Both the position numbers and the translations under genes were made by a program. Below are positions 9,243 through 18,397 of a stretch of 34,433 bases of DNA, in pieces (positions within the stretch are counted from its first letter, which is position 1; every line of letters begins with the position of its first letter). The notes beneath the pieces were generated by a model. That model was not told where the DNA came from, did not search any database, and saw only the letters and a program-made list of their open reading frames with translations. The DNA comes from a bacterium (lineage in GTDB: Bacteria; Actinomycetota; Acidimicrobiia; Acidimicrobiales; RAAP-2): NCBI GenBank assembly GCA_027365055.1, contig DAHXOD010000005.1:1-34433 (forward strand). Direction: 5' to 3'.

Positions 9243-11252
9243 ATGACCACCGACGCCAGTGCTCCCGAGCTCCCCCGCGACGCCGCCCTCGAACAGCTGG
9301 GGATCGAGGTGATCCGCGGCCTGGCCATCGACGGGCCGCGCGCCGCCCAGTCCGGTCACCCGGGGACGGCCATGGCGCTCGCACCGCTCGCCCACGTGCT
9401 GTTCACCCGCATCATGCACCACGACCCCTCGGACCCGTCCTGGCCCGACCGGGACCGGTTCGTCCTCTCCAACGGCCACGCGTCGATCCTGCTGTACACC
9501 ATGCTGTACCTGACCGGGTACGGGCTCGAGCTCGACGACCTGAAGGCGTTCCGGCAATTCGGGAGCCGCACCCCTGGGCATCCCGAGGTGCACCACACCT
9601 CGGCCGGCGTCGAGGTGACGACCGGCCCGCTCGGGCAGGGGTTCGCCAACGGGGTGGGGATGGGCGTGGCGGAGCGCTGGCTGCGCACCCACTTCTCCCC
9701 CGAGGTCTGCGACCACCACACCTATGTCATCGCCGGCGACGGGTGCCTCGAAGAGGGGATCTCCCACGAGGCCGCGTCGCTGGCCGGTCACCTGCAGCTG
9801 GGCCGCCTGGTCTACGTCTACGACGACAATCACATCACCATCGACGGTCCGACCGAGCTCTCCTACAACGACGACGTGGCAGGCCGGTTCGAGGCCTACG
9901 GCTGGAACGTCGACTCGGTGGGCGAGGTCGCCAACGACACGGCGGCGCTCGAGGACGCCCTGGTGCGCGCCCGGGCCGAGGAGGACCGCCCGTCCCTGAT
10001 CATCCTCCGCAGCCACATCGGGTACCCCTCCCCGGATCTGACCGACAGCGCCAAGGCCCACGGGGATCCGTTCTCCGACGACGAGGCGCGTGCCACCAAG
10101 GAGATCCTCGGGCTCCCGCCGGGTGAGACCTTCTGGGTCCCGGACGCGGTGCTCGACTTCTACCGGCGATGCATCCCCCGCGGGCAGACGCTCCGGGCCG
10201 AGTGGGAGGCCCGGATGGCCGCCTGGGACGGCGACCGGTCCGCCTGGGACGCCGCCCAGCGCGGGCACGGTCTGCCCGGTTGGGAGTCCACGCTTCCCAC
10301 CTTCCGTCCCGCCGACGGGCCGATCGCCACCCGCCAGGCCATCAAGGCCTGCCTCGACGCCACCGGCGCGTCGATCCCCGGCCTCATCCCGGGCAGCGCC
10401 GACCTGACCGGCAACACCGGGATGGCCATGGAAGGGGCACTCGCCCAGTCGGTGACCGAACCCGGCGGAAGCCTCATCCATTACGGCATCCGCGAGCACG
10501 GCATGGGCGGGATCATGAACGGCATCGCCGGTCACGGCGGGATGCTGCCGGTGGGAGGCACCTTCTTCGTCTTCAGCGACTACATGCGAGGTGCGGTGCG
10601 GGTGGCGTCCCTGTCCCAGGCCCACGTCGTCTACTCGTGGACCCACGACTCGATCGGGTTGGGTCAGGACGGGCCGACCCACCAGCCGGTGGAGCAGCTC
10701 GCCGCGGTCCGGGCCATGCCGGGGCTGCGGGTGATCCGTCCCGCCGACGCCAACGAGACGGCCCAGGCCTGGCGGCTCGCCGTCGACCACGACGGCCCGA
10801 CCGCCCTGATCCTCAGCCGCCAGAAGCTCCCGGTCCTCGACGAGACGCTCGAGCTCGCGGCCGAAGGGTTGCCGCGCGGCGGCTACGTGCTGCGCGACCC
10901 GGCGTCGGATCCGCCCGCCGTCGTCCTCATCGGGACCGGAAGCGAGGTCCAGCTCTGCCTCGCAGCGGCCGACCTGCTGGCCGCCGACCAGATCCACGCC
11001 CGGGTGGTGTCGTTCCCCTCGTGGGAGCTGTTCTCCGACCAGGAGTCGTCCTACGTCGACCTGGTCCTCCCGCCGGGCGTTCCCCGCCTGTCGGTGGAGG
11101 CGGCCTCGTCGTTCGGATGGGACCGCTACGCCGACGCCTTCGTCTCCATCGACCACTTCGGCGCGTCGGCGCCGGGCGAACGGGTGATGGAGGAGTTCGG
11201 GTTCACCGCCGCGCACGTGGCGGAGCGGGCCCGCGGCCTGCTGACGCCATGA
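9243..11252 (+). CDS. tkt: Transketolase
   Basis: GLAIDGPRAAQSGHPGTAMALAPLAHVLFTRIMHHDP..., ITIDGPTELSYNDDVAGRFEAYGW; track ORF extends upstream but the conserved start is ATG 9243. Confidence 0.95.
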   Translation: MTTDASAPELPRDAALEQLGIEVIRGLAIDGPRAAQSGHPGTAMALAPLAHVLFTRIMHHDPSDPSWPDRDRFVLSNGHASILLYTMLYLTGYGLELDDLKAFRQFGSRTPGHPEVHHTSAGVEVTTGPLGQGFANGVGMGVAERWLRTHFSPEVCDHHTYVIAGDGCLEEGISHEAASLAGHLQLGRLVYVYDDNHITIDGPTELSYNDDVAGRFEAYGWNVDSVGEVANDTAALEDALVRARAEEDRPSLIILRSHIGYPSPDLTDSAKAHGDPFSDDEARATKEILGLPPGETFWVPDAVLDFYRRCIPRGQTLRAEWEARMAAWDGDRSAWDAAQRGHGLPGWESTLPTFRPADGPIATRQAIKACLDATGASIPGLIPGSADLTGNTGMAMEGALAQSVTEPGGSLIHYGIREHGMGGIMNGIAGHGGMLPVGGTFFVFSDYMRGAVRVASLSQAHVVYSWTHDSIGLGQDGPTHQPVEQLAAVRAMPGLRVIRPADANETAQAWRLAVDHDGPTALILSRQKLPVLDETLELAAEGLPRGGYVLRDPASDPPAVVLIGTGSEVQLCLAAADLLAADQIHARVVSFPSWELFSDQESSYVDLVLPPGVPRLSVEAASSFGWDRYADAFVSIDHFGASAPGERVMEEFGFTAAHVAERARGLLTP

Positions 11253-11342
11253 CCACCGGCCCGTTCGCCCGCCACCCCCGACCACGGCCCCACCGGCTCC
11301 GACCGCGCGTCCACTGACCACCGCCCGTTCGAAAGGACGACC

Positions 11343-12470
11343 ATGACCACACTCGACCAGCTGTACCACGAACAGGGGCAGAGCCCGTGGCTCGACAACC
11401 TCCGGCGGGACTGGCTCCAGGACGGCACCCTGCAAGGGCTGGTCGACCAGGGCATCCGCGGGGTGACCTCCAACCCGACCATCTTCGCCAAGGCGATCTC
11501 GGGCCAGGACACCTATGACGACCAGTTCTCCTCGCTCATCGGATCGTCCTCGGTCGAGGATGCCTACTGGGACCTGGTCGTCGACGACATCGTCCACGCC
11601 CTGGCGCTGCTCCGTCCGGTCTACGACTCGTCCGACGGTGGTGACGGCTATGTCTCGGTCGAGGTCGCGCCGTCCCTCGCCCACGACACCGATGCCACCA
11701 TCGACGCCGCCCGCTCCCTCCACCAGCGGATCGCCACCCCGAACGTGCTGGTGAAGATCCCGGCGACCGCCGAAGGGGTCCCGGCCATCCAGACGATGAT
11801 CTCCGAGGGGCGCAGCATCAACGTCACCCTCATCTTCAGCCTGTCGCGCTACGACGCGGTGATCGAGGCCTACCTGGCCGGACTCGAGGCCTACGCCGCT
11901 TCAGGGGCGGACGATCTCTCTCGCGTGGCCAGCGTGGCGTCCTTCTTCGTCAGCCGGGTGGACACCGAGGTGGACCGGCGGATCGAGGAGCTGGCCCGGA
12001 CCCACGGCGACGACGGGATCCTGGCACTGCGAGGACAGGCCGCGGTGGCCCAGGCCCGAGAGGCGTACCGGCTGTTCACCGAGCGCTTCTCCGGGCCGCG
12101 CTGGGAGGCCCTGGCGGCCAAGGGGGCCCACGTCCAGCGGCCCCTGTGGGCGTCGACCTCGACGAAGAACCCTGCGTACCCCGACCTCGCCTACGTGGAC
12201 ACCCTCATCGGTCCCCACACCGTCAACACCATGCCGGACAGCACGGTCGCCGACTTCCTCGACCACGGGACCGTGTCGCGCAGCGTCGACGCCGATCCCG
12301 CCGGTGCGCAGCGGACGTTGCAGTCGCTCGCCGAGGCGGGGATCGACATGGAGGAGGTGGCGGCGACCCTCGAGGCCGAAGGGGTCGCCTCGTTCGCCAA
12401 GTCGTTCGAGGAGCTGATGCAGTCACTCTCCGACAAGGCCAACGCGCTCCAGGGCAACGGTCGAGGATGA
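11343..12470 (+). CDS. tal: Transaldolase
   Basis: GIRGVTSNPTIFAKAISGQDTYDDQ...VLVKIPATAEGVPAIQTMISEGRSINVTLIFSL; SD AAGGA. Confidence 0.95.
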   Translation: MTTLDQLYHEQGQSPWLDNLRRDWLQDGTLQGLVDQGIRGVTSNPTIFAKAISGQDTYDDQFSSLIGSSSVEDAYWDLVVDDIVHALALLRPVYDSSDGGDGYVSVEVAPSLAHDTDATIDAARSLHQRIATPNVLVKIPATAEGVPAIQTMISEGRSINVTLIFSLSRYDAVIEAYLAGLEAYAASGADDLSRVASVASFFVSRVDTEVDRRIEELARTHGDDGILALRGQAAVAQAREAYRLFTERFSGPRWEALAAKGAHVQRPLWASTSTKNPAYPDLAYVDTLIGPHTVNTMPDSTVADFLDHGTVSRSVDADPAGAQRTLQSLAEAGIDMEEVAATLEAEGVASFAKSFEELMQSLSDKANALQGNGRG

Positions 12471-14248
12471 GCCCGACCGGAAAGGGCACGACCGGAAAGG
12501 GCACGACCGGAAAGGGCACGACCGGAAAGGGCACGACCGGAAAGGGCACGACCGGAAAGGGCACGACCGGAAAGGGCACGACCGGCAAGAAGCCGGGCGG
12601 CACCAAGAAGCCGGGCGGCACCAAGAAACCGGGCGGCACCAAGAAACCGGCTGGCATCAAAAAGCTGGCCGATGCCGACCATGCGTCCGCCGCCGCGGCC
12701 AAGCGCCGCTCCTTGCCACCGGTGCTCTCGAAGGCACCTCCGGTGGCCATCGTCATCTTCGGGGCATCCGGTGACCTCTCCGCCCGCAAGATCCTCCCCG
12801 CGCTGGCCCGCCTGGCCGACCGGGGCGTGCTCGACGACGGGTTCACGGTGATCGGTGTGGCCCGCACCGAGTGGACCGACGACGAGTTCCGGGCCCACGT
12901 GGCCGAGGCCACGCCCGACGGCGGCCCGAAGTGGAAGGCACTGACCGGCCGCTTCCGATACGTCACCGGCGAGTACGACCACCCGGATACCTTCGCCCGC
13001 CTGAAGGACCTGCTCGACGAGGCCGACCGCGTCGACAGCACCGGAGGCAACCGGCTCTACTACCTGGCCACGATCCCCAGCGTGTTCGGCCTGGTCGCCG
13101 GAGCGCTCGCCACCCATGGGTGCACCACGCCGGCGAGCGACGACCAGTTCATCCGCCTGGTGGTCGAGAAGCCGTTCGGCCGCGACCTCGACAGCGCCAA
13201 CGAGCTGAACGACAAGATCCACGCCGCGTTCGACGAGAGGCAGGTGTACCGGATCGACCACTACATGGGCAAGGAGACCGTCCAGAACGTGCTCGCCCTC
13301 CGGTTCGCCAACGCGGTCTTCGAACCGATCTGGAACCGGCGCTACGTCGAGCAGGTACAGGTCACGGTGGCCGAGAGCCTGGGGGTGGAGCATCGCGGCG
13401 GGTTCTACGAGACGGCGGGCGCCCTGCGCGACATTGTGCAGAACCACGTCATGCAGGTCCTGGCGCTGACCCTGATGGAGTCGCCCACCAGCACCGAGGC
13501 CGACCGGATCCGCGACGAGAAGGTCAAGCTGCTCCAGGCGATCTCCATCCCCACGCCGGACGAGGCGGTCGATCGCTCGGTGCGAGGCCAGTACGCCGCC
13601 GGCACCATCGACGGCGCCGACGTACCGGGCTACCGGCACGAGGAGGACGTCGCACCGGACAGCCAGACCGAGACCTACCTCGCCCTCCGGTTGTCGGTCG
13701 ACAACTGGCGCTGGGCCGGCGTTCCCGTCTACGTGCGTACCGGCAAGCGGATGCCCGCCCGGGTCACCGAGGTGGTGCTCACGTTCCGCCAGGTGCCCTA
13801 CCTGCTGTTCGACCACCGGACCAGCCGCGACCTGAGACCGAACTCGTTGATCCTGCGGATCCAGCCCGACGAGGGCATCACCCTGGAGTTCGGGGCCAAG
13901 GTGCCCGGTGAGAAATTCCACGTCCGGTCGGTCGCCATGGGGTTCTCCTACGACAAGGCGTTCGCCGGTGCGGAGGCGGCCGACGGATACGAGCGGCTCC
14001 TCCACGATGCGATGGTGGGCGACGCCACCCTGTTCATCCGGTCCGACGAGGTGCAGCAGGCGTGGAGGATCGTGGATCCCTACCTGAAGGCGTGGTCCGA
14101 GGCCGGCAGCGCCCTCCAGTCGTACCCGGCGGGCACCTGGGGCCCGCACATGGCCGACCTGCTGGTGGAGCGCTCGGGTGATGCCTGGCGCAACCCCGAG
14201 CTCGATCTGGAGCTCGACAGCGAGGACCTCGCGGACTTCGTCCAGTGA
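12467..14248 (+). CDS. zwf: Glucose-6-phosphate 1-dehydrogenase with repetitive Lys-rich N-terminal extension
   Basis: ATGA overlap with tal; core VAIVIFGASGDLSARKILPALARL..., YRIDHYMGKETVQN; N-term MSP(TGKGT)x7 TGK then KKPGGT-type repeats. Confidence 0.95.
   Translation: MSPTGKGTTGKGTTGKGTTGKGTTGKGTTGKGTTGKGTTGKKPGGTKKPGGTKKPGGTKKPAGIKKLADADHASAAAAKRRSLPPVLSKAPPVAIVIFGASGDLSARKILPALARLADRGVLDDGFTVIGVARTEWTDDEFRAHVAEATPDGGPKWKALTGRFRYVTGEYDHPDTFARLKDLLDEADRVDSTGGNRLYYLATIPSVFGLVAGALATHGCTTPASDDQFIRLVVEKPFGRDLDSANELNDKIHAAFDERQVYRIDHYMGKETVQNVLALRFANAVFEPIWNRRYVEQVQVTVAESLGVEHRGGFYETAGALRDIVQNHVMQVLALTLMESPTSTEADRIRDEKVKLLQAISIPTPDEAVDRSVRGQYAAGTIDGADVPGYRHEEDVAPDSQTETYLALRLSVDNWRWAGVPVYVRTGKRMPARVTEVVLTFRQVPYLLFDHRTSRDLRPNSLILRIQPDEGITLEFGAKVPGEKFHVRSVAMGFSYDKAFAGAEAADGYERLLHDAMVGDATLFIRSDEVQQAWRIVDPYLKAWSEAGSALQSYPAGTWGPHMADLLVERSGDAWRNPELDLELDSEDLADFVQ
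12476..12580 (+). repeat. 15-bp tandem repeat ACCGGAAAGGGCACG, 7 copies
   Basis: Identical units at 12476, 12491, 12506, 12521, 12536, 12551, 12566. Confidence 0.95.
12587..12658 (+). repeat. 18-bp tandem repeat AAGAAGCCGGGCGGCACC (KKPGGT), 4 copies, last diverged (KKPAGI)
   Basis: Units at 12587, 12605, 12623, 12641. Confidence 0.9.
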
Positions 14249-14339
14249 CGGGCCGTCCCATCCCCCGCGACCACCGTCCCCCCGGTGGGCCCGACCGGCC
14301 CGCCGCGGCTCCCTCCGCCGGCGGATCCGGTGCGCGGCG

Positions 14340-15029
14340 ATGAACGGCACGCTCGACGTGGTCGACTCGGTGCCCGACGCCTTCGCCGCGCTCGTCGCGG
14401 CGGAGCTGGGCAAGGACCGCGCCGGCGGGGACTCCCTCTTCCTGTCGGGAGGCTCCACCGCGGCCAGCTGCTACCAACGCCTGGCCGAGACGGGACGTTC
14501 GGTGGACTGGGGGTCGGTCGACGTCTACTGGGGCGACGAACGGTGCGTCCCGCTCGACGACCCGGACTCGAACTACCGGCTCTGCCGCGAGTCGATGCTC
14601 GATCGGATCGGGCCACCCCGGACGGTGCACCCGATGTACCGGGCGGGACCGCCCGGCGACGCCGCCGCCGCCTACCAGCGCGACCTGGCCGCCCTCGAGT
14701 CGTTCGGGATCGTCCATCTCGGGATGGGGCCCGACGGTCACTGCGCGTCGCTGTTCCCGGGTTCGCCCAGTCTCGACCTCTCCGATCCGATGCAGCTCGT
14801 CGTGGCCACCCGCGACCCGCGGGACAACAATCCCCACGATCGCATCACCCTCACCTTGGCGGCGATCGCCCGGGCACGCCTGGTGGTGTTCACCGTCTCC
14901 GGCGCTGCCAAGCACCAGGCACTGGCGGCGGTACGGTCCGGGCAGGACCTGCCGGCCGGGAGGGTCGAGGCGGAGACCGTCCGCTGGCTGGTGGACCGCG
15001 AGGCGGTCGAGGGGACGTCCGCCGGGTAG
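14340..15029 (+). CDS. pgl: 6-phosphogluconolactonase
   Basis: LFLSGGSTAASCYQRLAE...WGDERCVPLDDPDSNYRLCRESMLDRI...HLGMGPDGHCASLFPGSPSL. Confidence 0.93.
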   Translation: MNGTLDVVDSVPDAFAALVAAELGKDRAGGDSLFLSGGSTAASCYQRLAETGRSVDWGSVDVYWGDERCVPLDDPDSNYRLCRESMLDRIGPPRTVHPMYRAGPPGDAAAAYQRDLAALESFGIVHLGMGPDGHCASLFPGSPSLDLSDPMQLVVATRDPRDNNPHDRITLTLAAIARARLVVFTVSGAAKHQALAAVRSGQDLPAGRVEAETVRWLVDREAVEGTSAG

Positions 15030-15039
15030 CAGCGGGCGT

Positions 15040-15071
15040 CCGGAGAACCGGAAGGGTCTCTCCGGTAAGGT
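15040..15071 (+). promoter_or_regulatory. fbiC promoter: inverted repeat CCGGAGA-n12-TCTCCGG abutting -10 TAAGGT, 8 nt before ATG
   Basis: Arms 15040-15046 and 15059-15065; TAAGGT 15066-15071; ATG 15080. Confidence 0.55.
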
Positions 15072-15079
15072 GACCGGCG

Positions 15080-17545
15080 ATGGCACACGACCACGGAGCG
15101 GCACCGTCCCACCGAGCGGCACCGTCCCGGCGGTCCGGTCCCCCCGACGACAGCGAGCGCTGGACCGACCTGGTGTCGACCGACCTGGTGACGATCCGGG
15201 AGCGGGCCCGGGCGGTGCGCGACGCCGCGCACGGCCGGCGGGTGACCTACTCGCCCAAGGTGTTCGTACCGCTCACCATGCTGTGCCGCGATCGGTGCGG
15301 GTACTGCACGTTCGCCAAGGCTCCCGCCCGGATCGCGTCGCCCTATCTCGAGCTCGACCAGGTGCTGGCCATCGCCGAGGAGGGGCGCCGGGCCGGATGC
15401 CACGAAGCTCTGTTCACCTTGGGGGAGGCGCCGGAGGAGCGGTATCCGGATGCCCGCCGCTGGCTCGACGACCACGGCTTCGCCACCACAGTCGACTACC
15501 TGGTGGCCGCCTGTGCCGCGGTGCGCGACGAGACCGGTCTCCTCCCCCACGCCAACGCCGGAGCGCTGGCGGCCGGCGAGCTGGCCCGCCTGAGGGAGGT
15601 CAGCGCCAGCCAGGGCATGATGATCGAGACGGTCAACCCGGGGCTGGCCGCCCACCGGTCCGCCCCGGACAAGGCGCCGGAACGACGGCTGGCCACACTC
15701 GAGGCCGCCGGCCAGCTCGCCATCCCGTTCACCACCGGGCTGCTCGTCGGCATCGGCGAGTCACGGCTCGACCGGATCGCCACCTTGGTCGCCATCGCCG
15801 ACAGCCATCGCCGGCATGGCCACGTCCAAGAGGTGATCGTCCAGAACTTCCTCCCCAAGGCGGGCACGTCGATGCACCGGCACCCCGCCTGCCCCAGCGA
15901 CGAGTTCCTCTGGACCATCGCCGCGGCCCGGCTCGTCCTCCCCCCGGAGATCCATCTGCAGGCCCCGCCCAACCTGTCCGACGCCCTGTCGCCCCTCCTA
16001 GAGAGCGGCATCGACGACTGGGGCGGCGTCTCCCCGGTCACCGTCGACCACGTCAACCCCGAGCGGGCCTGGCCCGAGCTGGGCATCCTGCGCGCCGCCA
16101 CCGAGGCAGCCGGTCACACCCTCGCCCCGCGTTTGACCGTCTACCCCGAATTCGCGCTCGGAGCCGACCGGTGGCTGGCTGAGCCGATGCGATTTCCGGT
16201 GCTCGATGCCTCGGACGCCGAAGCGCTCGGCCGGGACCACCCCTGGACCTCGGGGGGCGACGTGCCTCCCCCGATCGTGCTGTCCGCCACGGTCCGTCCC
16301 GCACCGGGACCCCCGGTCGTGGCGACCCTCGCCTCCACCGGCAGCGCGGTCGGCGAGGTCCTCGCCTCGGTCGCCTCGGGGGGCGAGGTGGACACCGACC
16401 AGATCGTGACCCTGTTCAGCGCCCGCGGTCCCGAGGTCAGGGCGGTGGCCGAGGTGGCCGACGATCTCCGCCGGACGCGGGTGGGCGACGAGGTGACCTA
16501 CGTCGTCAACCGCAACATCAACTACACCAACGTCTGCACGTTCAAGTGCCGGTTCTGCGCGTTCTCCAAGGGACCGCTCTCCCTCAACCTGCGCGGCGCG
16601 CCCTACCTGCTCGACCTGGGCGAGATCACCGACCGGGTTCGCGAGGCGGAGGAGCGTGGCGCCACCGAGGTCTGCCTCCAGGGCGGCATCCACCCCAACT
16701 TCGACGGCGACTACTACCTCGACGTGATCCGAGCGGTCCGCGAGGCCTCACCGGCCATCCACATCCACGGGTTCACCGCGCTGGAGGTGACCGAGGGGGC
16801 CCGGCGGAACGGCGTCCCGCTGGCCGAGTACCTGACGGCACTGCGCGATGCCGGGCTGAAGACGTTGCCCGGCACCGCCGCCGAAATTCTCGACGACGAG
16901 GTGCGGGCCGTCCTGTGCCCGGACAAGATCGATACCGACCAGTGGCTCGACGCCCACCGGACCGCCCACAGCGTGGGGCTGCGGTCCAACGTCACCATCA
17001 TGTTCGGAGCGGTCGAGCAGCCGGTGTCGTGGGCCCGGCACCTGGTGCGCACCCGTGATCTGCAACGTGAGACCGGCGGGTTCACCGAGTTCGTCCCGTT
17101 GCCCTTCGTCCACATGGCAACGCCGCTCTACCTGCAGCGCCGGGCCCGGCGAGGTCCCACCTTCCGGGAAACGCTCCTGATGCACGCGGTGGGTCGGATC
17201 GCCTACCGGGACACCATCGAGAACATCCAGGTGAGCTGGGTGAAGATGGGTGTCGACGGGGTTCGCCAGCTCCTCCGGGCCGGGGTCAACGACCTGGGGG
17301 GAACGCTGATGGACGAGAACATCTCGCGGGCAGCCGGCGCCACCCACGGCCAGATGATGGACGTCGACGGGTTTCGGGAGCTCCTGGAGCCCTTGGGACG
17401 GACCTTGGCCCAACGGACCACGTTGTACGGCAGGGTCGCAACCGGGCCCGACGGCGACGCCGGGCATCACGTCGGCACGGGAGCCGCTGGTCGGGGTGGG
17501 GGGACGCCCGCTGTTGCGGCACCACGGCAGGTTGCGGCCCGCTAG
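15080..17545 (+). CDS. fbiC: FO synthase, fused CofG/CofH (F420 biosynthesis)
   Basis: Two radical-SAM motifs, CRDRCGYC and CTFKCRFC; 821 aa bifunctional architecture. Confidence 0.95.
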   Translation: MAHDHGAAPSHRAAPSRRSGPPDDSERWTDLVSTDLVTIRERARAVRDAAHGRRVTYSPKVFVPLTMLCRDRCGYCTFAKAPARIASPYLELDQVLAIAEEGRRAGCHEALFTLGEAPEERYPDARRWLDDHGFATTVDYLVAACAAVRDETGLLPHANAGALAAGELARLREVSASQGMMIETVNPGLAAHRSAPDKAPERRLATLEAAGQLAIPFTTGLLVGIGESRLDRIATLVAIADSHRRHGHVQEVIVQNFLPKAGTSMHRHPACPSDEFLWTIAAARLVLPPEIHLQAPPNLSDALSPLLESGIDDWGGVSPVTVDHVNPERAWPELGILRAATEAAGHTLAPRLTVYPEFALGADRWLAEPMRFPVLDASDAEALGRDHPWTSGGDVPPPIVLSATVRPAPGPPVVATLASTGSAVGEVLASVASGGEVDTDQIVTLFSARGPEVRAVAEVADDLRRTRVGDEVTYVVNRNINYTNVCTFKCRFCAFSKGPLSLNLRGAPYLLDLGEITDRVREAEERGATEVCLQGGIHPNFDGDYYLDVIRAVREASPAIHIHGFTALEVTEGARRNGVPLAEYLTALRDAGLKTLPGTAAEILDDEVRAVLCPDKIDTDQWLDAHRTAHSVGLRSNVTIMFGAVEQPVSWARHLVRTRDLQRETGGFTEFVPLPFVHMATPLYLQRRARRGPTFRETLLMHAVGRIAYRDTIENIQVSWVKMGVDGVRQLLRAGVNDLGGTLMDENISRAAGATHGQMMDVDGFRELLEPLGRTLAQRTTLYGRVATGPDGDAGHHVGTGAAGRGGGTPAVAAPRQVAAR
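15096..15190 (+). repeat. Two short tandem duplications in the fbiC 5' coding region
   Basis: GAGCGGCACCGTCCC at 15096-15110 and 15114-15128 (period 18); TSGACCGACCTGGTG at 15161-15175 and 15176-15190 (period 15). Confidence 0.75.
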
Positions 17546-17634
17546 GAAGCCGGTGACCCCCGGGCAGCCGACGGACCTCCGCTCCGGGGAACGGATCGAC
17601 GCGGTCGGGGCTCCGAGCGGCAAGGATCGGTGCC

Positions 17635-18397
17635 ATGGCCACCGACGCGGCGATCCAGGCGGCATGCAACAACGCTCGGTGGTGCGACACCGTCTGTCGT
17701 GCCCACGGCCTGGCGACTGCCTTCTCGGCGGATGCATGGGTCAGCCGCAGCCCGGTCCCTCCGCTGTATCCGAACCTCGTCACGCTGTCCCTCGGGAGTG
17801 TCGACCGACAACCGGGTCGTGTCAGCGAGCTGAGGTCGTCGCTCGGGGATCGGGGATGGGCGGTCAAGGACAGCTTCAGCGCCCTGGACCGCGCGCCCGA
17901 GGGCTTCGAGACCTTGTTCGACGCCGAGTGGGTGTGCCGGGCTGCCGGGGATGAGGTCGTGCCGTCGGATCCCGCCCTGGTCGTCTCGAGGGTCCGGTCC
18001 CGTGAACGTCTGCTCGCTTGAGAGGCCGCCTGGCGCCCCGGGGACGCAGGTCCGAGTCGGTGGGTCCCCGTCTTTCCGGCGGTTCTGCTCGGAGACGCCG
18101 ACGTCGCCTTTCTGGGGGTGGCCGACGGCCCCGATCTGATGGGGCGCGTCATCACGAGCCGGGCCGCCGAGGCGGTGGGGATCACGAACATGTTCTGCCG
18201 GCGGGGCCCGCAGCGACACGTTGCGGCTGCGTGCCTGCCGTGCAGTGATGGCCCTCTGGCCGGGTCTTCCCTTGGTGTCCTACGCGTCCGGCAGGGACCT
18301 GACCGCCCTTCGCCGCCTTGGCGTTCGTGACGCCGACGGGCTGAGGGTCTGGAGGCACGCACGAGCTCGTGGCGGGCTGCGGTCAGACCGGCCTTGA
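17635..18397 (+). pseudogene. Decayed gene for an uncharacterized actinobacterial protein (about 253 codons)
   Basis: Frame 1 MATDAAIQAACNNARWCDTVCRAHGL...SRERLLA, TGA at 18019-18021, then same frame EAAWRPGDAGPSRWVPVFPAVLLGDADVAFLGVADGPDLMGRVITSRAAEAVGITN, then a 1-nt frame change near 18188-18196 into SAGGARSDTLRLRACRAVMALWPGLPLVSYASGRDLTALRRLGVRDADGLRVWRHARA. Confidence 0.75.

Noticed and set aside
8583-11723. 1046-aa minus-strand ORF opposite tkt/tal
   Set aside because: Antisense shadow of well-recognised tkt and tal; its 3' part also runs out of frame through the thioesterase gene.
12191-14458. 755-aa minus-strand ORF with RALSGRALSG repeats
   Set aside because: Antisense translation of the zwf minisatellite; no independent support.
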